The notes beneath the pieces were generated by a model. It was given only the letters and a program-made list of their open reading frames with translations, had not been told where the DNA came from and searched no databases. This document shows positions 24,203 to 33,290 of a DNA stretch of 48,330 bases, piece by piece. Source of the DNA: Phycisphaerales bacterium (GTDB lineage: Bacteria; Planctomycetota; Phycisphaerae; UBA1845); contig CP070691.1 of the NCBI GenBank assembly GCA_020353195.1, forward strand, positions 3,215,894 through 3,264,223, given 5' to 3'. A program made the translations under genes and the position numbers. Numbering within the stretch: position 1 is the stretch's first letter; each line of letters begins with the position of its first letter.

Positions 24203-25102
24203 TTACCCCTCCAGCGCCGTGCGGACATGACCGCCGTGCTCGTCGAGGAATTTGAGCGCCTGGTCGAAGGTCACGTCGTGGCGATGCATGACGATGGCCG
24301 CCTTGACTCGACCGTCGGCTCGCATCAGCAAATCGTGGGCGGTGGGACGGTCCAGCCCGGTGATGGTCTGAATCATCCGTGTGCCCCGGTCGATAAGCTT
24401 CCTGTTGGATTTCGAGTTCATGTCCACCATCAGGTTCTCGTAGACTTTCCCGATCTGGATCATGCTGGTGGTGGTGACGGTGTTGAGCACCATCTTCGTG
24501 GCCGTACCGGCCTTCATGCGCGTGCTGCCGGTAACGACTTCCGGGCCGACAAGCACCCGGATCGAGACGTCGGCGTTGTCGGGAACCTGCTCTTTCGAGA
24601 CACAGGCGAAGAAGACCGTCTTCGCCCCTCGCTCCTTGGCGCGATTGAGGGCGCCGTGGACGTACGGGGTCGTGCCACCCGTCGCGATCCCGAACACCAC
24701 GTCGTTGGGGCCGATCTCCAGCCTGTCGACTTCTTGGGCGCCGGACTCGGGATGGTCTTCCGCCCCCTCGATCGAGCGGCGCAGCGCCCGGTCGCCCCCG
24801 GCGATGTAGCCCTGCACCATGCGCGGGTCAGACAGGAACGTGGGCGGGCATTCCGAGGCGTCCAGCACGCCCAGGCGCCCGCTGGTCCCGGCGCCCACGT
24901 AGATCAGCCGGCCTCCGGCCTTGAAGGCGGCCACCACGAGCTCAATCGCCTTGCACACGTCCTCCTTGGCCTCGGCCACTTTGCCGGCAATGGTCACATC
25001 CTCGGAGTTGATCAGGTCGAACGACTCGGGGATGGACATGAGGTCGACGTTCACCGACCGATCGTTGCGCAGTTCCGTAAGAAGATGTCCTCGATCTTGC
25101 AT
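24203..25102 (-). CDS. murQ: N-acetylmuramic acid 6-phosphate etherase
   Basis: MurQ cleaves the lactyl ether of MurNAc-6-phosphate to GlcNAc-6-phosphate plus D-lactate, in peptidoglycan recycling. The 299-residue protein is full length. The SIS-domain core VGAGTSGRLGVLDASECPPT contains the catalytic Glu84, and the second catalytic Glu lies in IEGAEDHPESG (Glu115). The C-terminal signature VTGSTRMKAGTATKMVLNT is present. AGGAG sits 3 nt before the ATG. No anmK, nagZ or murP is seen, so the source of its substrate is not shown in this window. Confidence 0.95.
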   Translation of the reverse strand: MQDRGHLLTELRNDRSVNVDLMSIPESFDLINSEDVTIAGKVAEAKEDVCKAIELVVAAFKAGGRLIYVGAGTSGRLGVLDASECPPTFLSDPRMVQGYIAGGDRALRRSIEGAEDHPESGAQEVDRLEIGPNDVVFGIATGGTTPYVHGALNRAKERGAKTVFFACVSKEQVPDNADVSIRVLVGPEVVTGSTRMKAGTATKMVLNTVTTTSMIQIGKVYENLMVDMNSKSNRKLIDRGTRMIQTITGLDRPTAHDLLMRADGRVKAAIVMHRHDVTFDQALKFLDEHGGHVRTALEG

Positions 25103-25583
25103 GGCTCCTGCCGTCTCGGCGCGGTCGCGGAAACCGCCCCTTCCTGCCTATGTGCACGGACGAGTCACCCCGACTCCCGCACCTACTCTCGCAGAAGTTC
25201 ACGCGGCGTTCAACCTCCACGGGCGTAACTTGTTCACTTTGGCTTGACGAGGCAGGGCGGCACGCCTCGCCGCGCCCGCCCGAGCACGCCATGGACCGAA
25301 CTTCCGTTGACCCACCGGGCGCCCCGGCTGTTCCGCGTCCAACACCGACGCCGCCCCTCGAGCCCGACGCCCGCCTGCCCGGCCGCACAGGTGGGTCGTC
25401 CGATCCGCGGAGTGTCCCGGTGCGTCTTCCCGTCGTCTGCGGAAACGGCAGTCCGGTCCGGTTCCCGCCGCGGACACGGATTGGCGGCAGGCGTCCGAGC
25501 CCACCGGACCGGCTCGTAATCCGACCGGATGCGGCTATAATCGTGGCCCGGGTACGCTCAAACCGTCAACGGGAGCACCACGC
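25103..25583. other. Intergenic region between murQ and the FKBP gene
   Basis: This 481-bp divergent gap has open frames but they give Pro/Arg-rich, non-conserved translations, and no tRNA signature was found. The only clear signals are the murQ ribosome-binding site and a perfect TATAAT (25536-25541) upstream of the FKBP gene. Confidence 0.5.
25513..25541 (+). promoter_or_regulatory. Candidate promoter of the FKBP gene
   Basis: TATAAT at 25536-25541 is a perfect -10 in a GC-rich context, predicting transcription from ~25548 and a ~36-nt leader. No good -35 is seen 17 nt upstream (CTCGTA region). Confidence 0.45.
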
Positions 25584-26162
25584 ATGATGCGTTCGTTCAT
25601 CGCGGTTGCCGTGGCGTTCATCGCGTCGGCCGGCTGCGTGGAAATCCAGCAGATGCTGGCGCCCAGCGCCGACCCCGACGCGCGGTATAACCTCGCGCTC
25701 GATTCCGACGACGGCGACGACGCCGACGACGGCGACAGCACTGACGATGGTGACGACGAGTCGACGCTCGACGACCTCGTTCGCGAGATCAACGCCGGCA
25801 ACGTGGGCAGCATCCCCGCGATCAGCGAGGACATCGAACAGGTCATGACCGAGACCGGGCTGCGGTACTTCGACGTGATCCCCGGCATCGGCGAATCTCC
25901 ACTCCCGGACTCAACCGTCAACGTGAGCTACACCGGGTGGCTCGCGGAGGACGGCACCGAGTTCGACGCTAATCAGGATGCCCAGTTCAATCTGCAGTCC
26001 GTGATCGACGGCTGGACGGAAGGCCTGTCCTCAATGCAGATCAATGGCATCCGCAGACTCATCATCCCCCCCGAACTGGGCTACGGCGAGAGAGGAAGCC
26101 CGCCGGACATCCCGCCCGACGCCACCTTGGTGTTCGACGTCGAACTGCTGAACGTCGAGTAG
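25584..26162 (+). CDS. FKBP-type peptidyl-prolyl cis-trans isomerase, lipoprotein
   Basis: The 192-residue protein begins with a signal peptide ending in a lipobox-like IASAGC, so Cys18 or so is probably lipidated and the protein sits on a membrane surface. A strongly acidic, Asp/Gly-rich linker (~43-62) and a helical spacer follow, then an FKBP domain (~110-192). The usual active-site residues are present: Tyr in VSYTGW, Phe-Asp in TEFD, Val-Ile-x-x-Trp (VIDGW), Tyr in LGYGERG and Phe in LVFDVELL. The loop after FD is shorter than in FKBP12. It presumably folds exported proteins. GGGAG lies 9 nt before ATG 25584. Confidence 0.88.
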   Translation: MMRSFIAVAVAFIASAGCVEIQQMLAPSADPDARYNLALDSDDGDDADDGDSTDDGDDESTLDDLVREINAGNVGSIPAISEDIEQVMTETGLRYFDVIPGIGESPLPDSTVNVSYTGWLAEDGTEFDANQDAQFNLQSVIDGWTEGLSSMQINGIRRLIIPPELGYGERGSPPDIPPDATLVFDVELLNVE

Positions 26163-26191
26163 TTGTCGTCGACTGCTCCCGGCGATATGAT
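26163..26191 (+). promoter_or_regulatory. Sigma70-like promoter of ispA
   Basis: TTGTCG (26163-26168), a 17-nt spacer, and TATGAT (26186-26191). It begins right after the FKBP stop codon and predicts a start near 26198, about 47 nt before the ispA ATG. Confidence 0.55.
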
Positions 26192-26244
26192 CCCGTTCTT
26201 TGCGGTTTCGGGTGGGAGACTGTAGCGAATGGAGTACCGGCATC

Positions 26245-27147
26245 ATGTCATCAGCCCCGACAGGCTGCCAGGACGTTCCCGCCCGGTTGGCCCGGTTCGC
26301 CAGGCGGTTCGAGCCGGCGTTTGCCCGGCTGCTGGAAACCCCGCCGGACGTGCCCGAGCGGCTGGCAGAGGCGATGCGCTACTCCGCCCTTGGAGTCGGC
26401 AAACGGATTCGGCCCTTCCTGGTCGTTCGCTGTTGCGAACTCGTCGGCGGCTGCTTCGACGACGCCCTCGGACCGGCGGCGGCCGTTGAGTGCGTCCACG
26501 CGTTCTCCCTGGTTCACGACGACCTGCCGGCCATGGACGACGACGATCTGCGGCGTGGGCGACCGACCAACCACAAGGTCTACGGCGATGCGATGGCCAT
26601 TCTGGCCGGCGATGCGCTCTTGGCGCTGGCGTTCGAGCTGATCGCCACCGGAACACCCGACGCCGCCCGGGCCGGCCGCCTGACCGCGGAACTGGCCCGC
26701 GGCGCCGGCTGGCAGGGCATGATCGGCGGACAGGTTGCGGACATCGCCGGGCAGACTCAGGACCCCGATCTGGAGCGGGTCCGCTACATCCACGAATGCA
26801 AGACCGCGTCGTTGATCGCGACGGCCTGCCGTCTGGGAGCGATCGCAGGCGGCGGTGACGCCGAGACCATCCAGCGGCTGGGAAATTACGGGCGGCACGT
26901 GGGGCTGGCGTTCCAGATTGCCGATGATTTATTGGACGTGACCTCCAGCGCCGAGGTCATGGGGAAGGCCGTGGACAAGGACGCCGCCGCAGGAAAACAG
27001 ACCTATCCGGGCTGCGTCGGGATTGCCGAGAGTCGCCGGGCGGGCATGGCGGCCGTGGACGCCGCCGTCGCCGCGCTGGCGCCTTCCGGCGAGCCGGCCG
27101 ACGATCTGCGAGATCTGGCCCGTTTCTGCATGGAAAGGGAACATTAG
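26245..27147 (+). CDS. ispA: Polyprenyl diphosphate synthase (farnesyl/geranylgeranyl diphosphate synthase)
   Basis: This condenses isopentenyl diphosphate with allylic diphosphates. The ATG at 26245 follows GGAG and gives 300 residues, the usual IspA size. The first Asp-rich motif is DDLPAMDDDDLRRG (92-105) and the second DDLLD (227-231); GKRIRPFLV (52-60) holds the IPP-binding Lys/Arg. The bulky-to-small residues before the first motif (FSLVH) suggest a C15-C20 product, but chain length cannot be fixed by eye. dxs follows 147 nt downstream, so this is an isoprenoid pair. Confidence 0.9.
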   Translation: MSSAPTGCQDVPARLARFARRFEPAFARLLETPPDVPERLAEAMRYSALGVGKRIRPFLVVRCCELVGGCFDDALGPAAAVECVHAFSLVHDDLPAMDDDDLRRGRPTNHKVYGDAMAILAGDALLALAFELIATGTPDAARAGRLTAELARGAGWQGMIGGQVADIAGQTQDPDLERVRYIHECKTASLIATACRLGAIAGGGDAETIQRLGNYGRHVGLAFQIADDLLDVTSSAEVMGKAVDKDAAAGKQTYPGCVGIAESRRAGMAAVDAAVAALAPSGEPADDLRDLARFCMEREH

Positions 27148-27179
27148 TCCGGACCGCGTCGTACTGGAACTGGCTTTAA

Positions 27180-27201
27180 GTCCACCTCAGATTCGGTGGA
27201 C
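27180..27201 (+). other. Small hairpin between ispA and dxs
   Basis: GTCCACC and GGTGGAC form a perfect 7-bp stem around the 8-nt loop TCAGATTC. It lies 33 nt after the ispA stop, in the 147-nt gap before dxs. It could act as an intra-operonic processing or attenuation signal; no T-tract follows. Confidence 0.3.
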
Positions 27202-27294
27202 CGTCGGACGTTGGGTCATGATTGCCGGGAGACCGGTCGCCCCGTGACCCCCCTGGCGTTACGGTGTCGGCCCGAGCCCGGAGACGAGAACATC

Positions 27295-29241
27295 ATGGCT
27301 CTGTTGGATTCCATCCGGTCCCCCGCTGACCTGCGGAAGCTGCCCGTGCCCAAGCTGGCCGCGTTGGCCGACGAAATCCGCGGCCGGATCATCGAGGTCG
27401 TCGGACAAAACGGCGGTCATCTTGCCAGCAACCTCGGCGTGGTCGAAACGACCATCGCCCTGCACCGCTGCTTCAACACGCCCGTCGACCGGCTGCTCTT
27501 CGACGTCGGACATCAGTGCTATCCACACAAGCTGCTGACCGGCCGGGCCCGACAGTTCGCTTCCATCCGCAAAGCCGGCGGCCTGTCGGGATTCCCCGCC
27601 GTTGGGGAAAGCGATTATGACCTGTTCAACGTCGGTCATGCGGGGACCGCGATCGCCACGGCTGTCGGGTTGGCCCGGGCAGACCAGGCAGCACGGCGTG
27701 CCTGCCGCGCCGTCGCCCTGGTCGGAGACGCCAGCATCGTCAACGGGCTGGCCTTTGAGGGACTCAACCAGGCCGGTACCCTCAACCGCCAGTTCCTGGT
27801 TATCCTGAACGACAACAGTTGGGGGATCGCCCCCACCCAGGGGGCGCTGGCCAAGCATCTGGCCAGATTCCGCGGCAGCCCCGTGTATGACGAACTCAAG
27901 AGGCAGATCCGTGAGACCCTGCCCAGGGTCCCACTCTTCGGCAAGGCCGTCTCCGAAGCGCTGGGCCACTTGAAGGAGGGGATCAAAGCCACGCTCGCTC
28001 CCCATCAGCTCTTCGAGCACTTCGGCTTCCAGTATGTGGGCCCGGTCGACGGCCACGACATTGGGCAACTGATCGAGATGCTCGACGTGGTCAAGGACGT
28101 CCAGCATCCGGTGCTCCTGCACGTGCATACCGAAAAAGGGCGCGGGTGCGAGTGGGCGCTGGCCGACCCGGGAACGTATCACAGCCCGTCCCCGTTCACC
28201 GTGGAGGCGGGTAAGGTGACGCTCATCAAAGCCAACGGCAAAAGCTGGACCGGGGCGTTCGCGGATGCCCTCGTCGAGCAGGCCGAGGCGAATGACAGAA
28301 TCATGGCACTGACGGCGGCGATGCCCGACGGGACCGGCCTGTCCCGCTTCGCGAAACGGTTCCCCGACCGATACCTCGACGTGGGGATCGCCGAGAGCTG
28401 TACGGTGGACGTGGCTGCAGGGATGGCCAGGGCGGGGTTGCGGCCCGTGGTGGCCATCTACTCCACCTTCCTCCAGCGGGGATTCGACCAGGTGTTTCAA
28501 GAGGTCGTGCTTCAGCGGTTGCCGGTGATCTTCTGCATGGACCGCGCCGGCCTCGTCGGGGGCGACGGAGCGGTTCACCACGGCGCAATGGACATTGCCT
28601 ATCTCCGCGGGCTCGCGGGCATGACGCTGATCGCGCCGGCGGACGAGCCGGAGCTCCGGGCGGCGCTGGCGTTCGCCGTGAAACAGGACCGACCCGTTGC
28701 GATCCGTTACCCCCGCGACGTCGTGCCCGTAGATCCCCCGGACGCGCCGCCGTTCGAGCTTGGCGTTTCACGCCGGATGCGCAGCGGCGACGATGCGACC
28801 ATCCTCGCCTACGGCGTGACCGTAGCCGCTGCGATGGAAGCCGCCAAACTGCTGGCCGCCGACGGCATCGACACCACCGTCGTCAACGCCCGCTTTGCGG
28901 CGCCGGTGGATCAACGGATGATCGTGGCGGCGTTTGCCTCGGGACGCCCGGTCGTCACCGTCGAGGACCACTCGGTCGCGGGGGGGTTCGGGTCGGCCGT
29001 GCTGGAGACGGCCCAGGAGACAGGGCTTGACATCGGTCCGACGGCGCGGCTTGGGCTGCCCTGTGACCGTTTCGTGGCCCACGGATCGCGGGCCGGGCAG
29101 ATGGCGGAAGCGGGAATCGACGCCGCAGGGATTGCGGCGGCGGTTCACCGACTCGTCGACGAGTCGCCGGGACGGGAATCGTCGGCGCGCGGGCGGGTGG
29201 GCAAAGCTCCCCGGTCTCAGCGCTCGCTGCTTGCGCCGTGA
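27295..29241 (+). CDS. dxs: 1-deoxy-D-xylulose-5-phosphate synthase
   Basis: DXS joins pyruvate and glyceraldehyde-3-phosphate, the first step of the MEP isoprenoid pathway. I chose ATG 27295 (MALLDSIRSP, 648 residues), preceded by GGAGACGAG. Conserved parts include GGHLASNLGVVE (His42), DVGHQCYPHKLLTGR (70-84), YVGPVDGHD (~247), YSTFLQRGFDQV and DRAGLVGGDGAVHHG. The thiamine-diphosphate motif reads GDAS...NDN (144-174) instead of GDG, and the usual AEQHAV reads AESCTV (366-371). The catalytic Glu367 remains. The C-terminal transketolase domain is complete, followed by a short non-conserved tail. Confidence 0.93.
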   Translation: MALLDSIRSPADLRKLPVPKLAALADEIRGRIIEVVGQNGGHLASNLGVVETTIALHRCFNTPVDRLLFDVGHQCYPHKLLTGRARQFASIRKAGGLSGFPAVGESDYDLFNVGHAGTAIATAVGLARADQAARRACRAVALVGDASIVNGLAFEGLNQAGTLNRQFLVILNDNSWGIAPTQGALAKHLARFRGSPVYDELKRQIRETLPRVPLFGKAVSEALGHLKEGIKATLAPHQLFEHFGFQYVGPVDGHDIGQLIEMLDVVKDVQHPVLLHVHTEKGRGCEWALADPGTYHSPSPFTVEAGKVTLIKANGKSWTGAFADALVEQAEANDRIMALTAAMPDGTGLSRFAKRFPDRYLDVGIAESCTVDVAAGMARAGLRPVVAIYSTFLQRGFDQVFQEVVLQRLPVIFCMDRAGLVGGDGAVHHGAMDIAYLRGLAGMTLIAPADEPELRAALAFAVKQDRPVAIRYPRDVVPVDPPDAPPFELGVSRRMRSGDDATILAYGVTVAAAMEAAKLLAADGIDTTVVNARFAAPVDQRMIVAAFASGRPVVTVEDHSVAGGFGSAVLETAQETGLDIGPTARLGLPCDRFVAHGSRAGQMAEAGIDAAGIAAAVHRLVDESPGRESSARGRVGKAPRSQRSLLAP

Positions 29242-29459
29242 AGCAGCCCCAGCGTGGCGCAGGCACGCGGGCCCGCCGATACGCGACCGAATGCAGAGCA
29301 CGCCTCGCCGTGAGCCATCTGTGCGAGGGGCTTTGAACAGGGAGGTTGCCCGGGCGGTCACCGACCGCTCGCCACGCAAGGGCAGGGACAACCTCAAGAG
29401 CATTGTTACTTGATCGCAAGCGTTGTGGCGGGCGGTCCTTGCCACCCGTCGCGCCGGCA

Positions 29460-30329
29460 ATGGCGCACATGACCATGACCGACCAGGCCAAACCCAGGCG
29501 AATCTTCCTCCTCGGCAATCCGGACAAACCTGAAGCGCCCGCGGCGATGGACAAGCTCCGCGCGTTCGCCGAAACGCGCTGCGAGATCGTCGGGGCCGAG
29601 TTGTCCATCGACGGCCGGCTCGCTCTCGACGCCGGCGCCGACCTGATCATCGCGTTCGGAGGCGACGGTACGATGCTCGGCGTCGCGCGATCGCTCGGCG
29701 AGCGCCAGATTCCGGTCGTCGGCGTGAATCTGGGCAAACTCGGGTACCTGGCTGATTACCTCGTTGAAGAGCTGCAATTCCATTTCGACCGCGTGCTGTC
29801 CGACCCGAGCCTCGTCAGCGAACGCATGATCCTCGAAGTGGAGGTCTGCCGCGGCGGTGACAAGATATTCTCCGCAATGGCCATCAACGACTGCGTGATT
29901 CAGGCGGGCCCCCCGTTCCGTATCATCGAGCTGTCGGTCTGGCTGAATGACAAGCGCTTGACCGACGTCTCAGGTGATGGGGTGATCGTTTCCACGCCAA
30001 GCGGGTCCACCGCGTTCAATCTTTCCGCCGGTGGCCCGATCGTTCAGCCCGGGGTGCATGCGTTTGTGCTGACCCCGCTCAACGTTCATTCTCTCACCCA
30101 CCGTCCCATGGTCATCGAATACGATTCCATCGTGGAGGTCAGAGCGAAACGCGTCAACCAGGGAACAGCCGTCATCGTTGACGGGCAGGTGTCATGCTCG
30201 CTGCGCGCGGACGACCGCGCGACGGTGCAGCGATCGGACACCACGTTCAAACTCATCCACAACCCTATGTACCCGCGATGGCACAAGCTCGTCGACAAGC
30301 TGGGGTGGGGGCGGCATCCGAATCACTAG
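29460..30329 (+). CDS. nadK: NAD kinase
   Basis: It phosphorylates NAD to NADP in the cytoplasm. Starting at ATG 29460 gives 289 residues; ATGs at 29469 and 29475 are equally possible, and none has a strong ribosome-binding site. The diagnostic GGDGT is in IIAFGGDGTMLG (63-74), followed by GVNLGKLGYLADY, the NE/D-type AINDCVIQ, and SGDGVIVSTPSGSTAFNLSAGGPIV. These match the bacterial NadK/PpnK family over the full length. It lies between dxs and tilS on the same strand but with 150-220 nt gaps. Confidence 0.93.
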   Translation: MAHMTMTDQAKPRRIFLLGNPDKPEAPAAMDKLRAFAETRCEIVGAELSIDGRLALDAGADLIIAFGGDGTMLGVARSLGERQIPVVGVNLGKLGYLADYLVEELQFHFDRVLSDPSLVSERMILEVEVCRGGDKIFSAMAINDCVIQAGPPFRIIELSVWLNDKRLTDVSGDGVIVSTPSGSTAFNLSAGGPIVQPGVHAFVLTPLNVHSLTHRPMVIEYDSIVEVRAKRVNQGTAVIVDGQVSCSLRADDRATVQRSDTTFKLIHNPMYPRWHKLVDKLGWGRHPNH

Positions 30330-30478
30330 GATCCTGGCCTGCAGACGGAGAGATTACCAGGTCGGCGTTTGGGGAGCGGCGAATCACGCACGGCCGATAG
30401 CGACGGGAAACACCCCCATTCGCCGTCCGCCGTTCGCCATCCGGTACGCACCATTCCGAATCGGCCGGGCGATCCATC

Positions 30479-31978
30479 ATGACCGGTTCCCCGTTCATTC
30501 AGGCACTGGCGGAACAAGTCGAAGCCGACGACTTGTTTGACCGCAACGCGGCCGTGGTCGTCGGCGTCTCGGGCGGGCCGGATTCGATGGCCTTGCTCCA
30601 TGCCCTGGTCGGCCTGAACCGTCAGGCCGACTACAAACTGACCCTGCACGTGGCCCATCTGAACCACCAGCTTCGGGGCGCCGACTCCGACGGCGACGCC
30701 GCGTTCGTGGAGTCGGCGGCGAAGGAGTTAGGGCTGCCCTGTACGATCGAGCGAGTGGACGTCGGTTCGCTTGCGGAGGCGGAGAACGGGTCCGTCGAGG
30801 AGATCGCCAGACGCTGCCGCTACGATTTCCTGGAGCGCGTGTGCCTCCAGCCCCGAACGTCCGGGGGCGGGGTCGGCCCCGTCCGAACGGTGGCGGTCGG
30901 TCACCATGCCGACGATAACGCGGAGACCATTCTTCACCGCGTTGTTCGCGGAACGGGCTGGCGGGGCCTGGGGGGTATTCCCGGGCGTCGCGCGCTGCGC
31001 GAGCCAGGGACGGGTCACCCAATCTGGTTGGTTCGGCCGCTGCTTCGCTTCACCCCCGGCGAGCTGCTTGATTACCTCCGCGAAATCGGCGTGCCCTATC
31101 GCCAGGACCGCACCAACGTGATGAACGAACCCACGCGGAACCGCATCCGCAACGTCGTGATGCCGCTGTTGGAGTCCGAGGTGAACCCCCAGGTCCGGGA
31201 CGCCCTGCTCCGTCTGGGCGAACAGGCCCGGTGGGTCGACGATTTCCTGCGCGAAACGGTGGACTGCACGTTCGGGGCGTTGACCATCTCGCAGACAGAC
31301 CAGGAACTCGTGCTCAACGCAGCGTTGCTGGCCGCCAAACCCCGAGTGGTGCAGGCGGAGCTGATCCGGCGGGCCGTCCGGGCCCTGGGCGTGGGCGAAC
31401 GTCATCTCGGCTTCGCCAACGTGGTGGGCGTGGCGAAGCTGCTCGGCGACCAGTCGGGCACGCGCCAGGTGCACATGCCCGAGGGCGTCACGGTCGTCCG
31501 AGCCTACGACCGTCTGACATTCTCCAGGCCGACGGACGAGCCCCGTGAGGAACTGGCGGCCCAGGTTGCGGTTCACGTGCCCGGCATCACGGTGCTGCTC
31601 CGCCGCCGGCTGGAAATCGACTGCCGGATTCTCACCCCGGACCGGCGCCGAATCGACGATTGGCGCCGTGGTCATCCGCCCCATCCTCCTGGCGAGGAAT
31701 GGCTCGATTACGAGACCCTCCACTTCCCGCTGATCGTCCGCAGCCGCCGTCCCGGCGACCGGTTCTGGCCACTGGGCGCCTCGGGCACACGCAAGCTCTC
31801 CGACTTCCTGATCGACGCGAAGGTCAGCGTGTCCCGCCGCGAGCGGGTCGCCCTGCTGTGTGACCGGCTTGGCCCGGTCTACCTGATCGGGTACCGTATC
31901 GACGACCGTGTCAAGCTGACGTCCAGTACCCGGAAAGTGCTGCACCTGCGGATTACTTCCTTGCCCGGCGCCAAATGA
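30479..31978 (+). CDS. tilS: tRNA(Ile)-lysidine synthase
   Basis: TilS attaches lysine to C34 of the tRNA-Ile that reads AUA. The PP-loop ATP-pyrophosphatase motif is VVGVSGGPDSMALLHAL (27-43), followed by HVAHLNHQLRG, GHHADDNAETILHR and the acceptor-recognition segment RQDRTNVMNEPTRNRIRN. The C-terminal half carries the TilS substrate-binding domain and the third domain (RSRRPGDRFWPLGASGTRKL, ~421). At 499 residues it is a long, three-domain form. It is essential in most bacteria. Confidence 0.93.
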   Translation: MTGSPFIQALAEQVEADDLFDRNAAVVVGVSGGPDSMALLHALVGLNRQADYKLTLHVAHLNHQLRGADSDGDAAFVESAAKELGLPCTIERVDVGSLAEAENGSVEEIARRCRYDFLERVCLQPRTSGGGVGPVRTVAVGHHADDNAETILHRVVRGTGWRGLGGIPGRRALREPGTGHPIWLVRPLLRFTPGELLDYLREIGVPYRQDRTNVMNEPTRNRIRNVVMPLLESEVNPQVRDALLRLGEQARWVDDFLRETVDCTFGALTISQTDQELVLNAALLAAKPRVVQAELIRRAVRALGVGERHLGFANVVGVAKLLGDQSGTRQVHMPEGVTVVRAYDRLTFSRPTDEPREELAAQVAVHVPGITVLLRRRLEIDCRILTPDRRRIDDWRRGHPPHPPGEEWLDYETLHFPLIVRSRRPGDRFWPLGASGTRKLSDFLIDAKVSVSRRERVALLCDRLGPVYLIGYRIDDRVKLTSSTRKVLHLRITSLPGAK

Positions 31979-31988
31979 AACGCGCGGC

Positions 31989-33284
31989 GTGAAACACCAA
32001 CCCCTCCAGTCTGCAACGGCGATTGCCCGGCGGTCACGGCGGGTCTGGGTGTTGTCATGCGCGTTTGTTTTCGCACTGGCGTTGTTGGGGCGTGCCGGGT
32101 TCGGCCTCTGGCAGCTGGTGCAATCGCCAGCCCCGACGGCCCTGCAGTTTCCCGACGAACAGTGGTATTGGGAGTTGGCCCAGTCCGTTCACCGCGGCGA
32201 CGGACTGGTGGGCGAGTTCGGCCACCGCGCCGGGCGCATGCCGCTCTATCCCGCGTTGCTTTCGCTGGCGACGGGTTCGGACCACGGCGTCGTCTACGCG
32301 CGCGTCGCCCAGTGGTTCATCGGAGCGATAGCGGCGCTGGCAGCGGCCCTGCTGGCGGCTCGGGTCACCGACGAGCTGACCGGGCTCTTGACGGGCGTGC
32401 TCGTCGCGTGTGACCCCGGCCTGATCGGCGTCTCCGACCTGCTGCTCACCGAGACGCTTTTCACCACGCTTGTCGTGTTGTGGTGGTTCGTGGGTTGGCC
32501 GCTCGCTGAGGAGCCGGGCGCCCCTGCACACGGGCCTCGATTGGGGCGCCGCCCGCGATGCTGGCGGTGGGTGGCAACGGCGGCGTTGGCGTCAGTGAGC
32601 GTATACGCCCGGCCTGCGGCGATTCTCCTGGTCGTGTTCTGGGGTGCGTTCGTGGTGGCGCGGCGGCGTGCCGCATGGCGAGCGATCGGCGGGGCCCTCC
32701 TGTTCGCCACGGCGGTGGCAGCTTCGCTGCTTCCCTGGGCGTATCGTAACCGGCAGGTCACCGGTCAATGGTGCTGGCTGACCACGCGGACGGGCATTAG
32801 CCTTTACGACGGCGTTCGGCCCGGGGCCACCGGTGCGGGAGACTTGGGCGACGTCAAGGACCACCCGAGCGTCCGCGGTTTGTCCGAGCACGAATGGAAC
32901 CGGTATTTCCTTGACGAGTCCTTCAAAGCGATCCGCAGCGATCCCGGGCGCATCCTTCGGCTGGGCTGGGTCAAACTGGGGCGGACGTGGAGCCCGTTCC
33001 TGCACGCCGACGAATACGGTTCGCGGGCGATCCGGACGATCTTTGCCGCGTGGTCGGTGGTATGGTACGCGCTGATCGTCGTCGGGCTGCTCTCGCGCCG
33101 ACCAGGCGCCGGCGTCTGCCTCGGACTGCTGCTGCCGGCCCTGATGATCTGCTGCCTGCATTTCTTCTACGTCGGCAGCATTCGCTATCGCCTCGGTGCG
33201 GTTCCGGCGCTCGCGGTGCTGGCTGCCATCGGTGCCATCTCGCTGCTCGAGCAGTGGCAACGCGCCCGGCGCGGGGGGCGGTAG
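31989..33284 (+). CDS. GT-C/PMT-like integral membrane glycosyltransferase
   Basis: The GTG at 31989 lies 10 nt after tilS. The 431-residue protein has a basic N-terminus, a first membrane segment (~19-40) and about eight to ten more hydrophobic segments. After the first one an extracytoplasmic loop contains PDEQWYWELAQSV (~52), the acidic Asp-Glu motif expected of dolichyl/polyprenyl-phosphate sugar-dependent GT-C enzymes (PMT/ArnT/GT39). A LLLTETLF motif (~160) is also family-like. It probably transfers a sugar from a lipid carrier to an envelope acceptor; sugar and acceptor are unknown. The AsmA-like gene starts 6 nt after its stop. Confidence 0.75.
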   Translation: MKHQPLQSATAIARRSRRVWVLSCAFVFALALLGRAGFGLWQLVQSPAPTALQFPDEQWYWELAQSVHRGDGLVGEFGHRAGRMPLYPALLSLATGSDHGVVYARVAQWFIGAIAALAAALLAARVTDELTGLLTGVLVACDPGLIGVSDLLLTETLFTTLVVLWWFVGWPLAEEPGAPAHGPRLGRRPRCWRWVATAALASVSVYARPAAILLVVFWGAFVVARRRAAWRAIGGALLFATAVAASLLPWAYRNRQVTGQWCWLTTRTGISLYDGVRPGATGAGDLGDVKDHPSVRGLSEHEWNRYFLDESFKAIRSDPGRILRLGWVKLGRTWSPFLHADEYGSRAIRTIFAAWSVVWYALIVVGLLSRRPGAGVCLGLLLPALMICCLHFFYVGSIRYRLGAVPALAVLAAIGAISLLEQWQRARRGGR

Positions 33285-33290
33285 AACACG

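Noticed and set aside
25103..25583. Possible tRNA or small gene in the murQ-FKBP gap
   Set aside because: No T-arm signature (GTTCGAnTC) with matching acceptor stem was found, and the open frames are low-complexity.
30330..30478. Small gene between nadK and tilS
   Set aside because: The stretch contains short imperfect repeats ('ttcgccgtccgcc', 'ggcgaatc') typical of planctomycete spacers, with no RBS-led frame.
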